Source: Medakamo hakoo (Eukaryota; Chlorophyta; Trebouxiophyceae; Coccomyxaceae). Taken from it: 64,000 nucleotides of DNA. Positions 1-9,769 of the stretch are shown here, piece after piece (the stretch's first letter is position 1; each line of letters begins with the position of its first letter). The stretch spans positions 434,001 through 498,000 of the forward strand of contig CP089455.1 of NCBI GenBank assembly GCA_026636295.1, read 5' to 3'. The notes under the pieces are model-generated. The model was not told where the DNA came from. It saw only the letters and a list, made by a program, of their open reading frames with translations, and did no database searches. Position numbers and translations under genes: made by a program.

Positions 1-1923
1 TGAGGCATGGGCCTGATGCGAGATCTGCTTTCTTAGACGCGGGCGGGGCGGGCGTGCTGGTGGTGAGTTTGTTGCGGGGCATTTTTTCAGGAGGCATTTG
101 TTTGATGAGGCTAGGCGTCGCCCACCCCAACCCTCCGTCTTTTCCCGTCCATTCAACAGGCCGTCTCCAGCTCCGGCAACGCCGCCGCCGCCGCTTCAGC
201 GCACCGCCTGGTGCACGAATTCGCCTCCACGGCTGATGGCCGTGCCTGGTTGAGCGGGAAGGACGCGGCGGCGCTGGTGCGGGCGGTGGTGGGTGCTGCG
301 AGACCCACCGCACCAGCGGCCTTGGCTGCGGCCGGGAGCTTGCTGGCTGGGAGGGCTGTCGCGCCGGACTCGGAGAATGCGGATGCGCTGGTGAGCGCGG
401 CGTTCAAGGTGTGGACGGACGGCGACGACGAAGCCGACGCGCCGCCACTCGAGGCTGGCACTGCGGCTGGGCGGGTGGTGGCCGCGGCCGCAGCTGTCGG
501 CGCGCCCGCTCTAGCTGACCGCCTCACGAAGCTCGTGGAGGCTGACGACGAAGCCGTGGCCGTCTTGGAAGCTGTGTGTGCGCTGGCTGACAGTCCGGCC
601 GGACGCAGAGTCGCGGCCTCGACGGGCGCTGCGCGTGCGGCCGGGCGCGCGTGCGCGCGGTGGTGGGGCGGAGGAACGGACGAGGAGGGGCCCTCTGCCC
701 CCCTCATCGGCTCAGCCCGGCAGCGGGCGCTTGACGCGGTGTTGGCCTTATCAGCTCACGCCGACGGCCTGGCAGCGCTGGGTGGGGGCGACGCGGCGTC
801 GGCGTCTGCAGGGTTGCGGGCCGTCGCGGGCCGGCTGTGGCAGCGGGCGGGCGCGCGGCCGCGCTCCACCGCCGCGGCCGCCGCCCTGACCGCGGCCGCC
901 GCGGGCGGTGCGACAGCTGCTGGGCTGGGCGACGAAGCGGCTGCGTGGGCGTGCCTGCCGGCCCAGGCGGGCGAGGCCGCGCTGGCAGAGGGCGGAGACG
1001 CGCGCGCCGCGCGGCAGGTCGTGTCTGCGTGGGCTGCGCTGGCGGCCTCCGCGCCCGCCGCCCTGGCTGGATCGTCCTGGGCAGAAACGGCGATGCGGCT
1101 GCTGTCTGACGCGCCTGCAGTGCGCCAGGCGGGCGCGGGCGCGCTGGGAGTGGCGAGCGCCCTGGCCAAGGCCGGGCAACGGACCAGCGGCGCGCGTGTG
1201 CTCGCGGCCGCGGCCGCGCTCGCTGCCTCTGTTTCCGACAGCCGGGCCGCCGCCGATGCGGCTGCTGACGCACTGGACGGCCTGGAAGGTTGGTTGGGCG
1301 GTCTCCTGCATGACCAAGCAGTCACAGCCCTGGTCAGCGGCTCGGACGAGCTGCCGGCGTGGGCGGTGGGCGGGCTCGCTGCTGGCGCACACCCCGCCCT
1401 CGCGGCGGCAGCAGGCCGCGTGGCCGCCGCCCTGGCCCGCAGCCATCCTCCGCCCTCCCCACCGCCGTCTGCCTGGTTGATGTCATTGGCGCAGTCCGTC
1501 ACTGCGCGCGTCGCTGGCGCGGACGCGACGCCCGCCGACGCCCTGAGCGGCGCGGGCGAAGACGCGACGGCCGCGGCGCTGGACGCAGCGGCGGGCTGGT
1601 TCGCGTGCGCCACGGCGGCCGGCGGCGGCGGTTTAGACGAGGACGCCCTGGCGGCCCTGACAGCAGCGTGCACAGCCGCCTTGGACGACGTGTCCGTGGA
1701 CGGCGCCAGCCCCCAGCTGCGCGCGGCGCGGGCGTTGGCCAAAGCGTTGCGGTCGTTGCACCACCACCCGCAGGCGGGCGCGGACAGCTGTGCGTCACCC
1801 TGGAATGAGGAAGAAAACGAGCCTGTCGCCGTCAGGGATGCCGACGACGACGACGACGATCTGGACAGGCGGCTGCGCGGGCTGGACCTGGGCGGCGTGG
1901 GCGGGCCGGACGATTGCGTGTAG
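1..1923 (+). CDS. ARM/HEAT-like helical-repeat protein, 5' end outside the window
   Basis: Two exons are visible: one running in from the left edge to 62, with donor GTGAGT at 63, and one from 160 (acceptor AACAG) to the TAG at 1921-1923. The frame joins without a shift, reading ...FLDAGGAGVLV followed by AVSSSGN. The 587-residue terminal exon is almost entirely Ala/Leu-rich amphipathic helix, and the GG-x-x-x-LV segment at the junction resembles an armadillo repeat. The tail is acidic, with a run of Asp near 1840-1860, then RRLRGLDLGG. I do not recognise the family. PSMD5-type proteasome chaperones or HspBP1/Fes1-type Hsp70 exchange factors are possible, but nothing decides. The true start is left of the window. 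The next gene starts 133 bp downstream on the same strand. Confidence 0.7.
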
Positions 1924-2056
1924 GGGTAAGTGTAGAAGGCAGCAGCAGGGTTGCGCGTTTTTTTTTCTTCCTTCCTCCATCATCATTCCTTCTTCTTCAT
2001 TCGTTTTCAGTCGCGGACTGCGGCCGGTGTGTCTCTGTTCCCCCTGCGACCCCGCC

Positions 2057-3518
2057 ATGGCCTTCCTTGACGCGCTCCTATCAGAAGCCCGAGCGGCCGT
2101 GTCCGCGGCGGCCTCCCTTGTGGAGGGCTTCGTGGGCGGCGGCGAGAACGTCGGCTGTGCGTCGGGTCTCATGGGGCCAGAGTCCATCCTGCGCGGCCTC
2201 CTAGGCGGCGGCGCCCTGCCGGGCGGGCTGTCTGTCGGCGAAGTCGTGGCCGTGGGTGACCGCGTCGTGCGGGTGGTCGGCCTGGTGAGTCGGAAAAACG
2301 GGGAGGCATTTGTTTTTTCGCGCGGCTGCGCGCGCGCGCGCGCTCACCCTCTCCATAAAAAAAAAACACGCAGCTCGGCGAGGGCGGTTTCGCCTACGTC
2401 TACTCCGCCGCACCCGCCGCCTCCGACCCGGCCACTCCACCGTCCCTGGCCCTGAAACGAACAGTTGGCCCGGACCGAGACCGCCTGGCCGCCGCGGCGC
2501 GGGAGGCGGCGAGTGCGATAGCGGCCGCGGGCGCGCCGGGGATTTTGCGCCTCCTCGCCCACGGCCCCGACGCCGGCACGCCCGACCGCCCGCCGGCCTA
2601 CCACCTGCTGACCCCGCTCGCCCGCGGCGGTTCCTTGGACGAGGCCATCGCCTCCCGCCGCGAAGCCCGCCTGGCCGCGGCCGGGTACAGGATAAGTGGG
2701 AGCGGTGGGCGCGGTGCGGTCCCGTCTGCGCGCCTGGCCGCGGCCGCGGGCGCGCTCCCTGCACGCGCCGCGCTATCCCTCCTCGCCCAGGCCGCCGACG
2801 CCCTGGCCGCTCTACACGCCGTGGGCCTGGCGCATTGCGACGTCAAGCCCCAGAACTTGCTGGTCATGGAGGGCGGCGCTTTTGCGGCGGGAGGGTGGTG
2901 CGAGGAGGAGGAAGAAGAGGGTGGGGGGAGGGCGCGTCGGAGGACGGGCGCGCGTCGTCCGCGGCAGACTCGCTCCGCGCGTCGGCCGCGGGCTCCTCCC
3001 GCCCGGCGTCGGCAGCGGTCGCACCACAGCAGAGACCGGCACGCCCGCCGCCGCCAACCCTGGCCCTGACGGACTTTGGGTCCGCCCGGCCGTCCCCCGC
3101 GCCCATCCCGAGCCGCGCGGACGCCGCTGCCCTGCTGGACTGGGCGGAAGGGCACACGTCGCCCGCGTACCGCCCGCCCGAACTGTTCGACCCGCCGGCG
3201 GGTCCGTCTGCCGCCCTCACACCCGCTGTGGACGTGTGGGGCTTGGGCTGCACGCTTTACTTCCTGTTGGCCGGCGGCGTCTCGCCGTTTGAGCGCGCGG
3301 CGAGCGGGGCGGGCGGGAGCATCCCCCTCGCGGTCCTGGCGGGCCGGGTGGCCTGGCCGGACGAGGGTGGCGGCGGCGCGAGACGGAGTAGCAGCCCGGC
3401 CCGGCCGCGGCGTGTGGCGGCGGCGAGGGCGTTGGCGGAGGCTTGTTTGGCCGCTGACCCGGCGGCCCGGCCGAGCGCGGCCGAGGTCGCAGCTCGGGCG
3501 CGCGCGCTGGCGGGGTAG
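2057..3518 (+). CDS. STK16/MPSK1-like Ser/Thr protein kinase
   Basis: Exons 2057-2284, 2374-2920 and 3016-3518 give about 425 residues. The first intron is clear (GTGAGT to CACGCAG). The second (2921-3015) is inferred because the reading frame changes between 2.90 and 3.06 kb; the other junction I tried creates a stop. The glycine loop LGEGGFAYV starts at residue 77, the ALK lysine is near 104, the catalytic loop HCDVKPQN is at 230-237, DFGS is near 278 and an SPAYRPPELF segment follows. An LLDWAEGHTS segment before the PPE motif matches the LQDWAAQ-type region of STK16 (MPSK1), a membrane/Golgi-associated kinase family. The HRD motif has Cys in place of Arg, so the kinase is non-RD. A 60-residue N-terminal extension is unlike human STK16. 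Its 3' end converges with the next gene, 59 bp away. Confidence 0.82.
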
Positions 3519-3577
3519 AGGCAGAGCGCTGCTTGTTTAGATTTTTGTTGGCTACCGACTTTCGTGTCATCGTTTCT

Positions 3578-5644
3578 TTACAATTCGTCCCGCAGCGGCG
3601 GCGGCAGGGGCGGCGGGTCCTCTTCCGTGGCCGGCAAAGCTGGGATGGCCTCGGCGTCGTCAGACTCGTCGCCGCTGTCGGCCGTGAAGGGCGAGGCGCC
3701 GCCGTCGTCGTCGCGCGGGGGCGCGGGCTGCGCCTCATCAACCCCCGCCCCCGGCTCCGCCGCCACGCCACCAGTCCCAGCACTGCCACCGCCCGTCAGC
3801 TCGCACGCGTCCGGGTGGAAGAGCGTGAGCACGTAGGAACAGGTTTCAGGTTCGCCGACCGTGGCGCGGACGGCGCCGTCGGGCGGGCAGGCGAGGCGGA
3901 GGATGGCCGAGCGCGGGACGGTCGTCGTCGCTCCGTCGTCGCCCGTCCCGCGCTCGCACTCGTCCCCGCCCGCAAAGCGTTCGGCCACGAAGCGGATGGG
4001 CCCCGCGTCAATGAGACCAGGCGGGACTTCTTCGGCCGGCATGGTCTGGACGGCACCGCCGTCGACGGCGCCGACGGACAGGCCGAGCGAGTGCGACGGG
4101 AGCGGCGGGGCGGCGCCGCCGCCGCCGCCGCTGCTGCCGAGCGCTAAACGCGCCTGGCGCACCGACACGCCCGGGCAGGCTTCGAACGTCCAAAATCCAG
4201 CGGGAATGAGGAAGCACTTGTCGGCAAAGGCGCCCAGGCCCAGGGGCGGGCCTTGCTGCGCGGGCGGGTCCGGGCGGCGGGCAGGCTGCGCCTCCCCGCC
4301 CACACTCGACAGGCTGGCCCCGCCCGCCACGGCCGCCAGGGCCGCCTTGGCCACCGCCGCGTCGGCGGTGGACCCGCCGCACGGCGGCGCGGCCACGCAC
4401 GCCCGCAGGAGGGCAGCAGCTTTCAGGGACGCCGCGGCAGCGGCCAAGCCCGCCCCCGCCTCACCCTCCAACGGCGCGGGCAGCTGGTCGCCCTGCGGCG
4501 CGCACAGCCCGCACGCCAGGCGGCAGTGGCCGCGCCAGTGCTGTTGCCGCTCCCCGCCCTCGCTCAGGAAGGACCGTGGGCGTGGGCGGTCGTCGTCCAG
4601 CGCCAAGTCGCCGACCATGTAACGGACGTTGCGCTCGCACTCCCCGCGCGCCGCCCACGCGCCGCACTCTGGGTGCAGGTCGGCACACCCGGCCGCCACG
4701 GCCGTCAAGCTGCTCGACCGCACGCCGTGCAGCTTGGTGGACTTGCCGCGTGGGGGCGGGCGGCCCACGGACGCGTAGGCGGCTGCGGTGCGCCGGGCCA
4801 GGGCGGCCAGGGCGTCGGAGACGGCCGCGGCCGCGGGCGGGAGGGGGGTCGTCGCGCCCAAGACCGACGCCGCGGGCGGGCCTGGGGACGCGTACGCGGC
4901 GCCGCCGCCGCCCGCGCCCGGACCGGGCAAGGGAGGAGCAGCCCCATCCGTCAGGGACAGGCAGGCCTGGCGGGCCGCGTCCGCTTCCAGGCGCGTGGGC
5001 TGTTGGGGCGAGGCCGTCGTGCGGGCATAGCGCGCGTAGCGTGGCGGAGACCCTCCGCCCCCTCCCTCCACCTCCGCCACGCCCGCGCCCGCCAGGGCTG
5101 CTTTAGGAGCCGCGCCCAGGGGCGTCGCCCCTCCGGGAGGGCCCGTCCCGGCGTCGCAGGACGCGCGCATGTGGCGTGCGATCCGATGTGGGGCGGGTGG
5201 GGTGCCGCCTTCGGTGCCGACCCAGGCCACGCCCGCGTTCCAGGCGCGTTCGGCCAAGGCCAAGCAGACATCGCAGGCCAAGGCAGGGGCAGCGGCGACG
5301 GCGGCGGAGTGTGCGGCGGCCCAGGACGGGGGTGGGGACGGCGGCGTGGAGGCGTCGTCGGCCGGGCGCGCCGTGTGCCACAGCCCCGCCGGGCCCGCGA
5401 GCGAGGATGGAGGGGCCGGGGAAGGGGCGGTCGTTGTTGGGGGCGCCGCCGCCCCGCTCCCTTGCAGTCTCTCAACGGGCAGGCGCAAGCGGAAGGCCGG
5501 GCTGTCCCAGGGCGCCTTCGTCCAGGCCGTCTCGTCGGCGGCGGCGACAGAGGCGACCCAGAGGAGGAGGATGGAGAGCGGTGCGCCGCGCGCAAGGGAG
5601 TGGCCGCGGGCTTTCCGCCCGCCACCACGCACGTCCCGCGCCAT
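3578..5644 (-). CDS. ER-resident OS-9-like protein with saposin-like, ShKT and MRH regions and RDEL tail
   Basis: Single exon, 688 residues. I chose the ATG at 5644, which gives a signal peptide (hydrophobic core about residues 22-36, ending VASVAAA). The C-terminus is RDEL, an ER retrieval signal. Regions in order: a Cys pair CDVC near 124-127 with amphipathic helices, resembling a saposin/canopy-type fold (weak); a ShKT-like Cys module at about 318-385 (LHPECGAWAARGEC...GHCRLACGLC); and an MRH (OS-9/glucosidase II beta-type) lectin region at about 470-613. The MRH region contains the Gln (SVRQARL), an Arg before LAC, and the GEPETCSY Glu/Tyr block expected to contact mannose. Inferred role: binding N-glycans in ER quality control or ERAD. 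Long Ala/Pro/Gly linkers separate the modules. OS-9 function is inferred from the MRH domain only. Confidence 0.75.
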   Translation of the reverse strand: MARDVRGGGRKARGHSLARGAPLSILLLWVASVAAADETAWTKAPWDSPAFRLRLPVERLQGSGAAAPPTTTAPSPAPPSSLAGPAGLWHTARPADDASTPPSPPPSWAAAHSAAVAAAPALACDVCLALAERAWNAGVAWVGTEGGTPPAPHRIARHMRASCDAGTGPPGGATPLGAAPKAALAGAGVAEVEGGGGGSPPRYARYARTTASPQQPTRLEADAARQACLSLTDGAAPPLPGPGAGGGGAAYASPGPPAASVLGATTPLPPAAAAVSDALAALARRTAAAYASVGRPPPRGKSTKLHGVRSSSLTAVAAGCADLHPECGAWAARGECERNVRYMVGDLALDDDRPRPRSFLSEGGERQQHWRGHCRLACGLCAPQGDQLPAPLEGEAGAGLAAAAASLKAAALLRACVAAPPCGGSTADAAVAKAALAAVAGGASLSSVGGEAQPARRPDPPAQQGPPLGLGAFADKCFLIPAGFWTFEACPGVSVRQARLALGSSGGGGGAAPPLPSHSLGLSVGAVDGGAVQTMPAEEVPPGLIDAGPIRFVAERFAGGDECERGTGDDGATTTVPRSAILRLACPPDGAVRATVGEPETCSYVLTLFHPDACELTGGGSAGTGGVAAEPGAGVDEAQPAPPRDDDGGASPFTADSGDESDDAEAIPALPATEEDPPPLPPPLRDEL

Positions 5645-5685
5645 GCTCACTTATCCCTGCGTGCAGACACGCGTCTGTTCCTTGA

Positions 5686-5984
5686 TCACCGAGCAGCAGG
5701 ACGGGCAGAGGCGGGCGCGGAAGCAGTCTCTTTTGTCGCAGCCCACGTCGCCGCGCCCGCGCCGCCCAGCAGTCCCAGCTTGGACAACAGGCCGCCAGAC
5801 TTAGCCAGGCCGGCCGCTTTGGAGCCGATGGCGACGGCGGCGACGGCGACAGCGCTAGGGGTGTGGGGGTGGGGGCGGGCGGAGTGAGGGGCGGATGGGG
5901 CCCCTTCAAGAAAAAAACTCATGCCTCGCAAACAAAAAAAACGCACCGTGACACAGTCCCTAAATCAAAGCCACCGCCGGACAT
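5686..5984 (-). CDS. Small spliced ORF, 68 aa, hydrophobic
   Basis: An ATG at 5984 opens a 38-nt exon (5947-5984) starting MSGGGFDLGTVS. It is followed by a GTGCGT donor and a CCTAG acceptor, then exon 5686-5854, which continues in frame to a TGA. The 91-nt intron has the same signals as other introns in this window. The product has an Ala/Val-rich stretch (AVAVAAVAIGS), a Gly/Leu-rich stretch (GGLLSKLGLLGGAGAA) and a polar tail, so it may be a small membrane protein. No family recognised. Its stop lies only 41 nt before the ATG of the RDEL gene on the same strand. It could be a separate gene, the upstream cistron of a two-ORF mRNA, or a spliced uORF. An overlapping frame ending at 5651 contains six Cys in 29 residues, but it has no ATG. 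Confidence 0.4.
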
Positions 5985-6283
5985 ATGAGTCGCCGGCGGG
6001 TAGGTGTGGGGGGCTGTGTGGTGTCTGCGCGCGCGGTTTGTGTGAAAAGGGCCCTTCTCCCTCTCTATCGCGAGACGGGAAACGAAAGTTTGAGCAGCGC
6101 GCTCTCCGCGCTCACTTGCGCTCTCGGCCAGCGAAGAGAAAAAAAGGCGGACGGCAGGCACACATCGGGCCATCGTCCCACCCGCCTGCCCGGGCAGCGT
6201 AGACCGTCCACCTCCCACCTGACCCCTGAACCGGGCTGAAAACACCGCATCTCTTTCCTAGTCGCTCCAAACACCACTCACAA
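5985..6283. promoter_or_regulatory. Divergent intergenic region before NOSIP
   Basis: About 300 bp between the leftward small ORF and the rightward NOSIP gene. It must hold both promoters and 5' leaders. I see A-rich patches (around 6130-6150) but no TATA box or other motif I would assign. Confidence 0.4.
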
Positions 6284-7550
6284 ATGGGCCGCCACTCTAA
6301 AAACGCGGGCACCATGGGCGCGGAAGCCCTGACCTACCACGAGCGCCGGGCGCTCGGGTACGGGACGGTGCGCGAGCGGCTGGGCAAGGTGAGTTTTCTA
6401 GTTGCGGGTGTTTGGGGTGGGTGCGGCGGGCGTGTTCTTTTTCTCGTCGACCGCCCGCCAACCCGACGTCGGCGGCGTTTGGCCTGGACCGACACTCCCA
6501 CGCCCCGCCCTTCAACCCACACAACATCTCAGGACTCGCTGGGCAACTACTACGACTGCCGCCTGACCCTGCAGCCCGTGGTGGTGAGTTTTGGGAGGGG
6601 GGTGGTGCAGGGGACTTGGCGCCGGGCGCCTTTCTTTGCCTGCTCGTCCCTCACCGCCCAGCCTGCACACACCCCCCCCCCCCTCCCCCCCCACGCCTCA
6701 TCAGGACCCCGTCGCCACCCCGTCCGGCTACCTGTACTCCAAGGAAGCCATCCTCAAGTGCCTGCTAGACCAGAAGCGGGAAGCCAAGCGTAAACTCGCC
6801 GCGTGGGAAGCGGCGGGTGACGCGGAAGCCGCGGCAGAAGAAGCGGCGGCCGCGGCGGGCAGGGCGGCCGAACTTTTGGCGTTTGAACGGACGGCGACGG
6901 CGGGCGCGTCCGACGCCTTGGCCTCCTCCATCCGGGAAGCTGTGGTGTCGAAGGCGGCAGCGGCCAACGAACCGCGGCGCCTGACCTCCGTCTCCGCCAT
7001 CGCCTCCAACCGCGAGCGCGCGGCCACGCTGAAAGCGAACTGGGGCGTGACCGCCGCCAACGCGCCGGAAGCCAAAGTGGGGCGTGGGCCAAAGCCTGAC
7101 ACGCTGACACGGTGCCCGGCCACGGGCGCGCCCCTGCGGCTGAAGGATTTGATTCCCGTGCGGTTCACGCGCGAGGTGGAAGAGGACGAAGAAGAGGGGC
7201 CGGGCGGGCGCGGGGCCGGGGCCAGCGGCGCGTGGGCGGTCGACCCCGTCACGGGCGACCCGCTGACCAACGCGTCCTCGCTCGTCCTGCTCAAACCCAC
7301 GGGTGACGTCATGTTGAAGGCGACCTACGAGGCGTGCGTCAAGCCGGACGGACGGTACGGTGGGAGCAAGATTCGGCACCCGGAGGATGTGGTGGCGCTG
7401 AAGGGTGGCGGGACGGGTTTTTCGGCCAAGGATGGAGAAGCAGCGGAAGCGAAGAAGACGTTCGCGCTGGGGCCGGGGACGGGGCGTGCAGACGTGCGTG
7501 GACAGGCTGGGGCGGGTGGGAGTAAGTTTGGGTTGAAGTTTGCAAACTAG
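6284..7550 (+). CDS. NOSIP: NOSIP homolog, U-box-like E3 ligase/spliceosome-associated protein
   Basis: Exons 6284-6388, 6533-6583 and 6705-7550 give 333 residues. Introns start GTGAGT and end CAG after C-rich tracts, and all phases are 0. The N-terminus MGRHSKNAG...YHERRALGYGT followed by DCRLTLQP and DPVATPSGYLYSKEAIL is the signature of the NOSIP zinc-finger-type U-box region. The C-terminal half carries TRCPATGAPLRLKDLIPV and DPVTGDPLTN, the second U-box-like half, and a terminal GSKFGLKF segment. Metazoan NOSIP is a nuclear E3 ligase and a late spliceosome component; NO-synthase binding is not expected here. The middle is an Ala/Glu/Lys-rich helix. Its 3' end converges with VPS45, with 104 bp between the stops. 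Confidence 0.93.
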
Positions 7551-7654
7551 GACGGACGCTCGCTGTAGGCGGAAAACCTGGATGCCGGGTTGTGTTTGTT
7601 TCATTGGGATGGATGGGAAAAAAAACTCTCAACTAAAAACGATGTTTCAATCAC

Positions 7655-9631
7655 TCACACGTGCGCCCGCTCCGCCTCCCCCACCGCCTCCCACGCCGCT
7701 AAAAACTGGGCCGAACTCAGCACGCCCGTACCCCCCAGGATCACACGCTGCGGGGGGCTGGCAGTCGCCAGCTGCGCGTTCAGCGCGGCGACCGCCGCCG
7801 CTTCCTGGTAAGTCGTCCCACCCACAATGAACGCGACGACCAGGCGGGGTGGCGGTTGGGGAGCCGCGGCAGCGCCCCCGTTGGTGGCGACGCCAGGAGG
7901 GGCGGGGGCGCCCGCCACCGGCCAGTCCGCGTCCTTGAGCCGGCCCTTCAATGCCGCGTCAAGCGTCCGCACGAGCGCGGGCGTGTGTTGGGTGTACACG
8001 TTGTCCACGCCGCGCAGGGACGTCGTGGCGGCGCGCGCCGCCGCTTGGAGCCGGGCGCCCAAGGACGCGTCGGAGAACAGGTCTCCCGCCCGGCGGGCCA
8101 CACCAGCGTGGCGCAGCAGTGTCCCCACCGTCGCGGCCAAGGAGCGCGGCACCCCCGGGCACTCGGCCAGGCGGGACACCAAATCCGCCGTCGCGGTTTT
8201 CGCGGCGGCGTCGCCCGGCCGTTCGTGGCGCAAGGCAAACAGGGCAACGGCACGCGCTTTATCGGTGGGGGAGGGCCTGCCGTCGGCCAGCAGGCCACGC
8301 ACCGCGTCGGCGTGGGCGGCCATCGAAGACGGCAGGCCCGTCACGACCTCTTGCTCGACGGCCGACACGTCCATCAGCCCCCTCTCGCCCACGCACCGGG
8401 CCAGCTCGCCCAACAGGCCAACGTGTTTGGCGGCCGCCGCTTGCGCAGCAGACAGTTCGCCATACCCTTCCACGGCCGCCTGCATGTCCGCGATGGTCGC
8501 CAGGTTGCGCGCGCCCGCGGACGACCGCGCGAAGGCGTCGACGAGCGACCGCACGGCGGCGCCCGCGTCGCCGAAGTTGGAGCCCGCGTGCGCCGCGAAA
8601 AAGGGGTCTTGCCGGGCGGACAGCACAATGTCGGACCCGCCGGGCAGGGTGGCGCGGTTGGCGTCCAGCCCCACCAGCTCGTGCGCCATGGCCTGGTACG
8701 TCCAGGGCAGCAGCAGCGGCGTGGCCGGGTCGTCGCGCCGGTCAAGGATGAGCAGCAGCGGGGGCGGCTCGCCGTGCGGGGACCCGAAACTGAAGAGCGC
8801 GCGTTCTTCGCCGTCGGCCAAGGACGCCAGTGAAGCCGCCAGCCGCGCCGCGGGTTCGGAGCCCTTGCGGTGGCGGATGACGAAACGGCGGCGGAGCGAG
8901 AGCAGGACGGCCGCCACGCCGTCGGCGCACCGGCCCAGGCCCTCGCTCGCGCCCGAGTAGTCCCAGGCCAGGGGTTGGAGTAGCGACGCCAGGCGCGGGA
9001 CGGGCACGGCGAAATGGTGGGGGTCCAGGGCTTCGAAATCCAGGAAGGCTTCCGTGACGGCCGAGACGCGGGCCGCGCCGCCGGGCGGCGCGCCGTCGGC
9101 GTCTGCAAGGTCTTGGAGCGCGCCGTCCGTCACCCGGTTGGTGAAGACGAGGTGGTAGGATCCAAAGCGCGGGCCCGGGCCGCCTGGTCCAGAGCCGGAG
9201 CGGAGGGCGCGGCGTAGGGCGGCAACGTTGTCCCGGGTGGGGCGGAGGATGCAGACGGCCTGTGGAGGGAGAGAGGTGGAACGGTCACAGGGCACGCGCA
9301 GGTGTGCGAGCGGGGCAGCGCGCAGGCATCGGCGCCACGAAAAAAACGAAAACGCCGGGCCCGCGACCCTTGCTCCCAACACGAAACATACCTGCAGGTG
9401 GTGCAGCGGGTCGCCGCCACTCCCACCACCACCATCCAGCCTTTCGACGAGGTAGACTTCCTGGCCCAGGATGTCGGTCTGGGACGCGGCGAGCGAGACA
9501 GACCGCGCGGTGTCCGCATCCAGGAGCAGGGCTTTCATGCCGGGGACGGAGGTGAGAGCGCGGTCGACGTAGGACCGGGCCAGGGCGACCAGGTCCAGGT
9601 GGGGTGGAGGGGTGGAGGTGGACGAAGCCAT
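7655..9631 (-). CDS. VPS45: VPS45, Sec1/Munc18 protein of endosomal SNARE fusion
   Basis: Exons 9392-9631 and 7655-9259 (GTATGT donor, phase 0) give 614 residues. The N-terminus (GMKALLLDADTARSVS...QEVYLVERLD), then ILRPTRDNV, PPLLLILDRRDDPATPLL, WTYQAMAHEL, GVDNVYTQHTP and VVAFIVGGTTYQEA follow VPS45 from end to end. VPS45 binds syntaxin-type SNAREs at TGN/endosome membranes and controls their assembly. Length is close to the usual 570-610 residues, with extra Gly/Ala linkers such as the one before the IVGG block. The start is the only Met before the conserved region. The gene diverges from the pyruvate decarboxylase gene, 138 bp between the two ATGs. Confidence 0.95.
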   Translation of the reverse strand: MASSTSTPPPHLDLVALARSYVDRALTSVPGMKALLLDADTARSVSLAASQTDILGQEVYLVERLDGGGGSGGDPLHHLQVCFVLGARVAGPAFSFFSWRRCLRAAPLAHLRVPCDRSTSLPPQAVCILRPTRDNVAALRRALRSGSGPGGPGPRFGSYHLVFTNRVTDGALQDLADADGAPPGGAARVSAVTEAFLDFEALDPHHFAVPVPRLASLLQPLAWDYSGASEGLGRCADGVAAVLLSLRRRFVIRHRKGSEPAARLAASLASLADGEERALFSFGSPHGEPPPLLLILDRRDDPATPLLLPWTYQAMAHELVGLDANRATLPGGSDIVLSARQDPFFAAHAGSNFGDAGAAVRSLVDAFARSSAGARNLATIADMQAAVEGYGELSAAQAAAAKHVGLLGELARCVGERGLMDVSAVEQEVVTGLPSSMAAHADAVRGLLADGRPSPTDKARAVALFALRHERPGDAAAKTATADLVSRLAECPGVPRSLAATVGTLLRHAGVARRAGDLFSDASLGARLQAAARAATTSLRGVDNVYTQHTPALVRTLDAALKGRLKDADWPVAGAPAPPGVATNGGAAAAPQPPPRLVVAFIVGGTTYQEAAAVAALNAQLATASPPQRVILGGTGVLSSAQFLAAWEAVGEAERAHV

Positions 9632-9769
9632 GGTGTGTCGGCGGGGCGACTGGGCCAAACCCGCCGCGGCCGTGTCAGTTTTTTTTGCTGTGAGCGACGA
9701 ACGAGCGCGGCGCGCACCGTCTCCACTCTGCTCAACCACCCCTTTCGTCCCGGAGAACACGCACCACTC
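9632..9769. promoter_or_regulatory. Compact divergent promoter, VPS45 and PDC
   Basis: Only 138 bp separate the ATGs of two divergently transcribed genes, so promoters and leaders of both must overlap here or extend into coding DNA. A T-run lies near 9680. No TATA box seen. Confidence 0.45.

Noticed and set aside
756-1742. A 328-codon minus-strand open frame
   Set aside because: Antisense shadow of the helical-repeat exon; no conserved features.
5651-5803. A Cys-rich minus-strand frame with six Cys in 29 residues just before the RDEL gene
   Set aside because: It has no ATG after the upstream stop and overlaps the spliced small ORF in another frame. The Cys density alone does not support a gene.
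4253-5887. A 544-codon + strand open frame
   Set aside because: Antisense to the RDEL gene; Arg/Gly-rich with no recognisable domain, while the opposite strand has a signal peptide, Cys modules and an ER signal.
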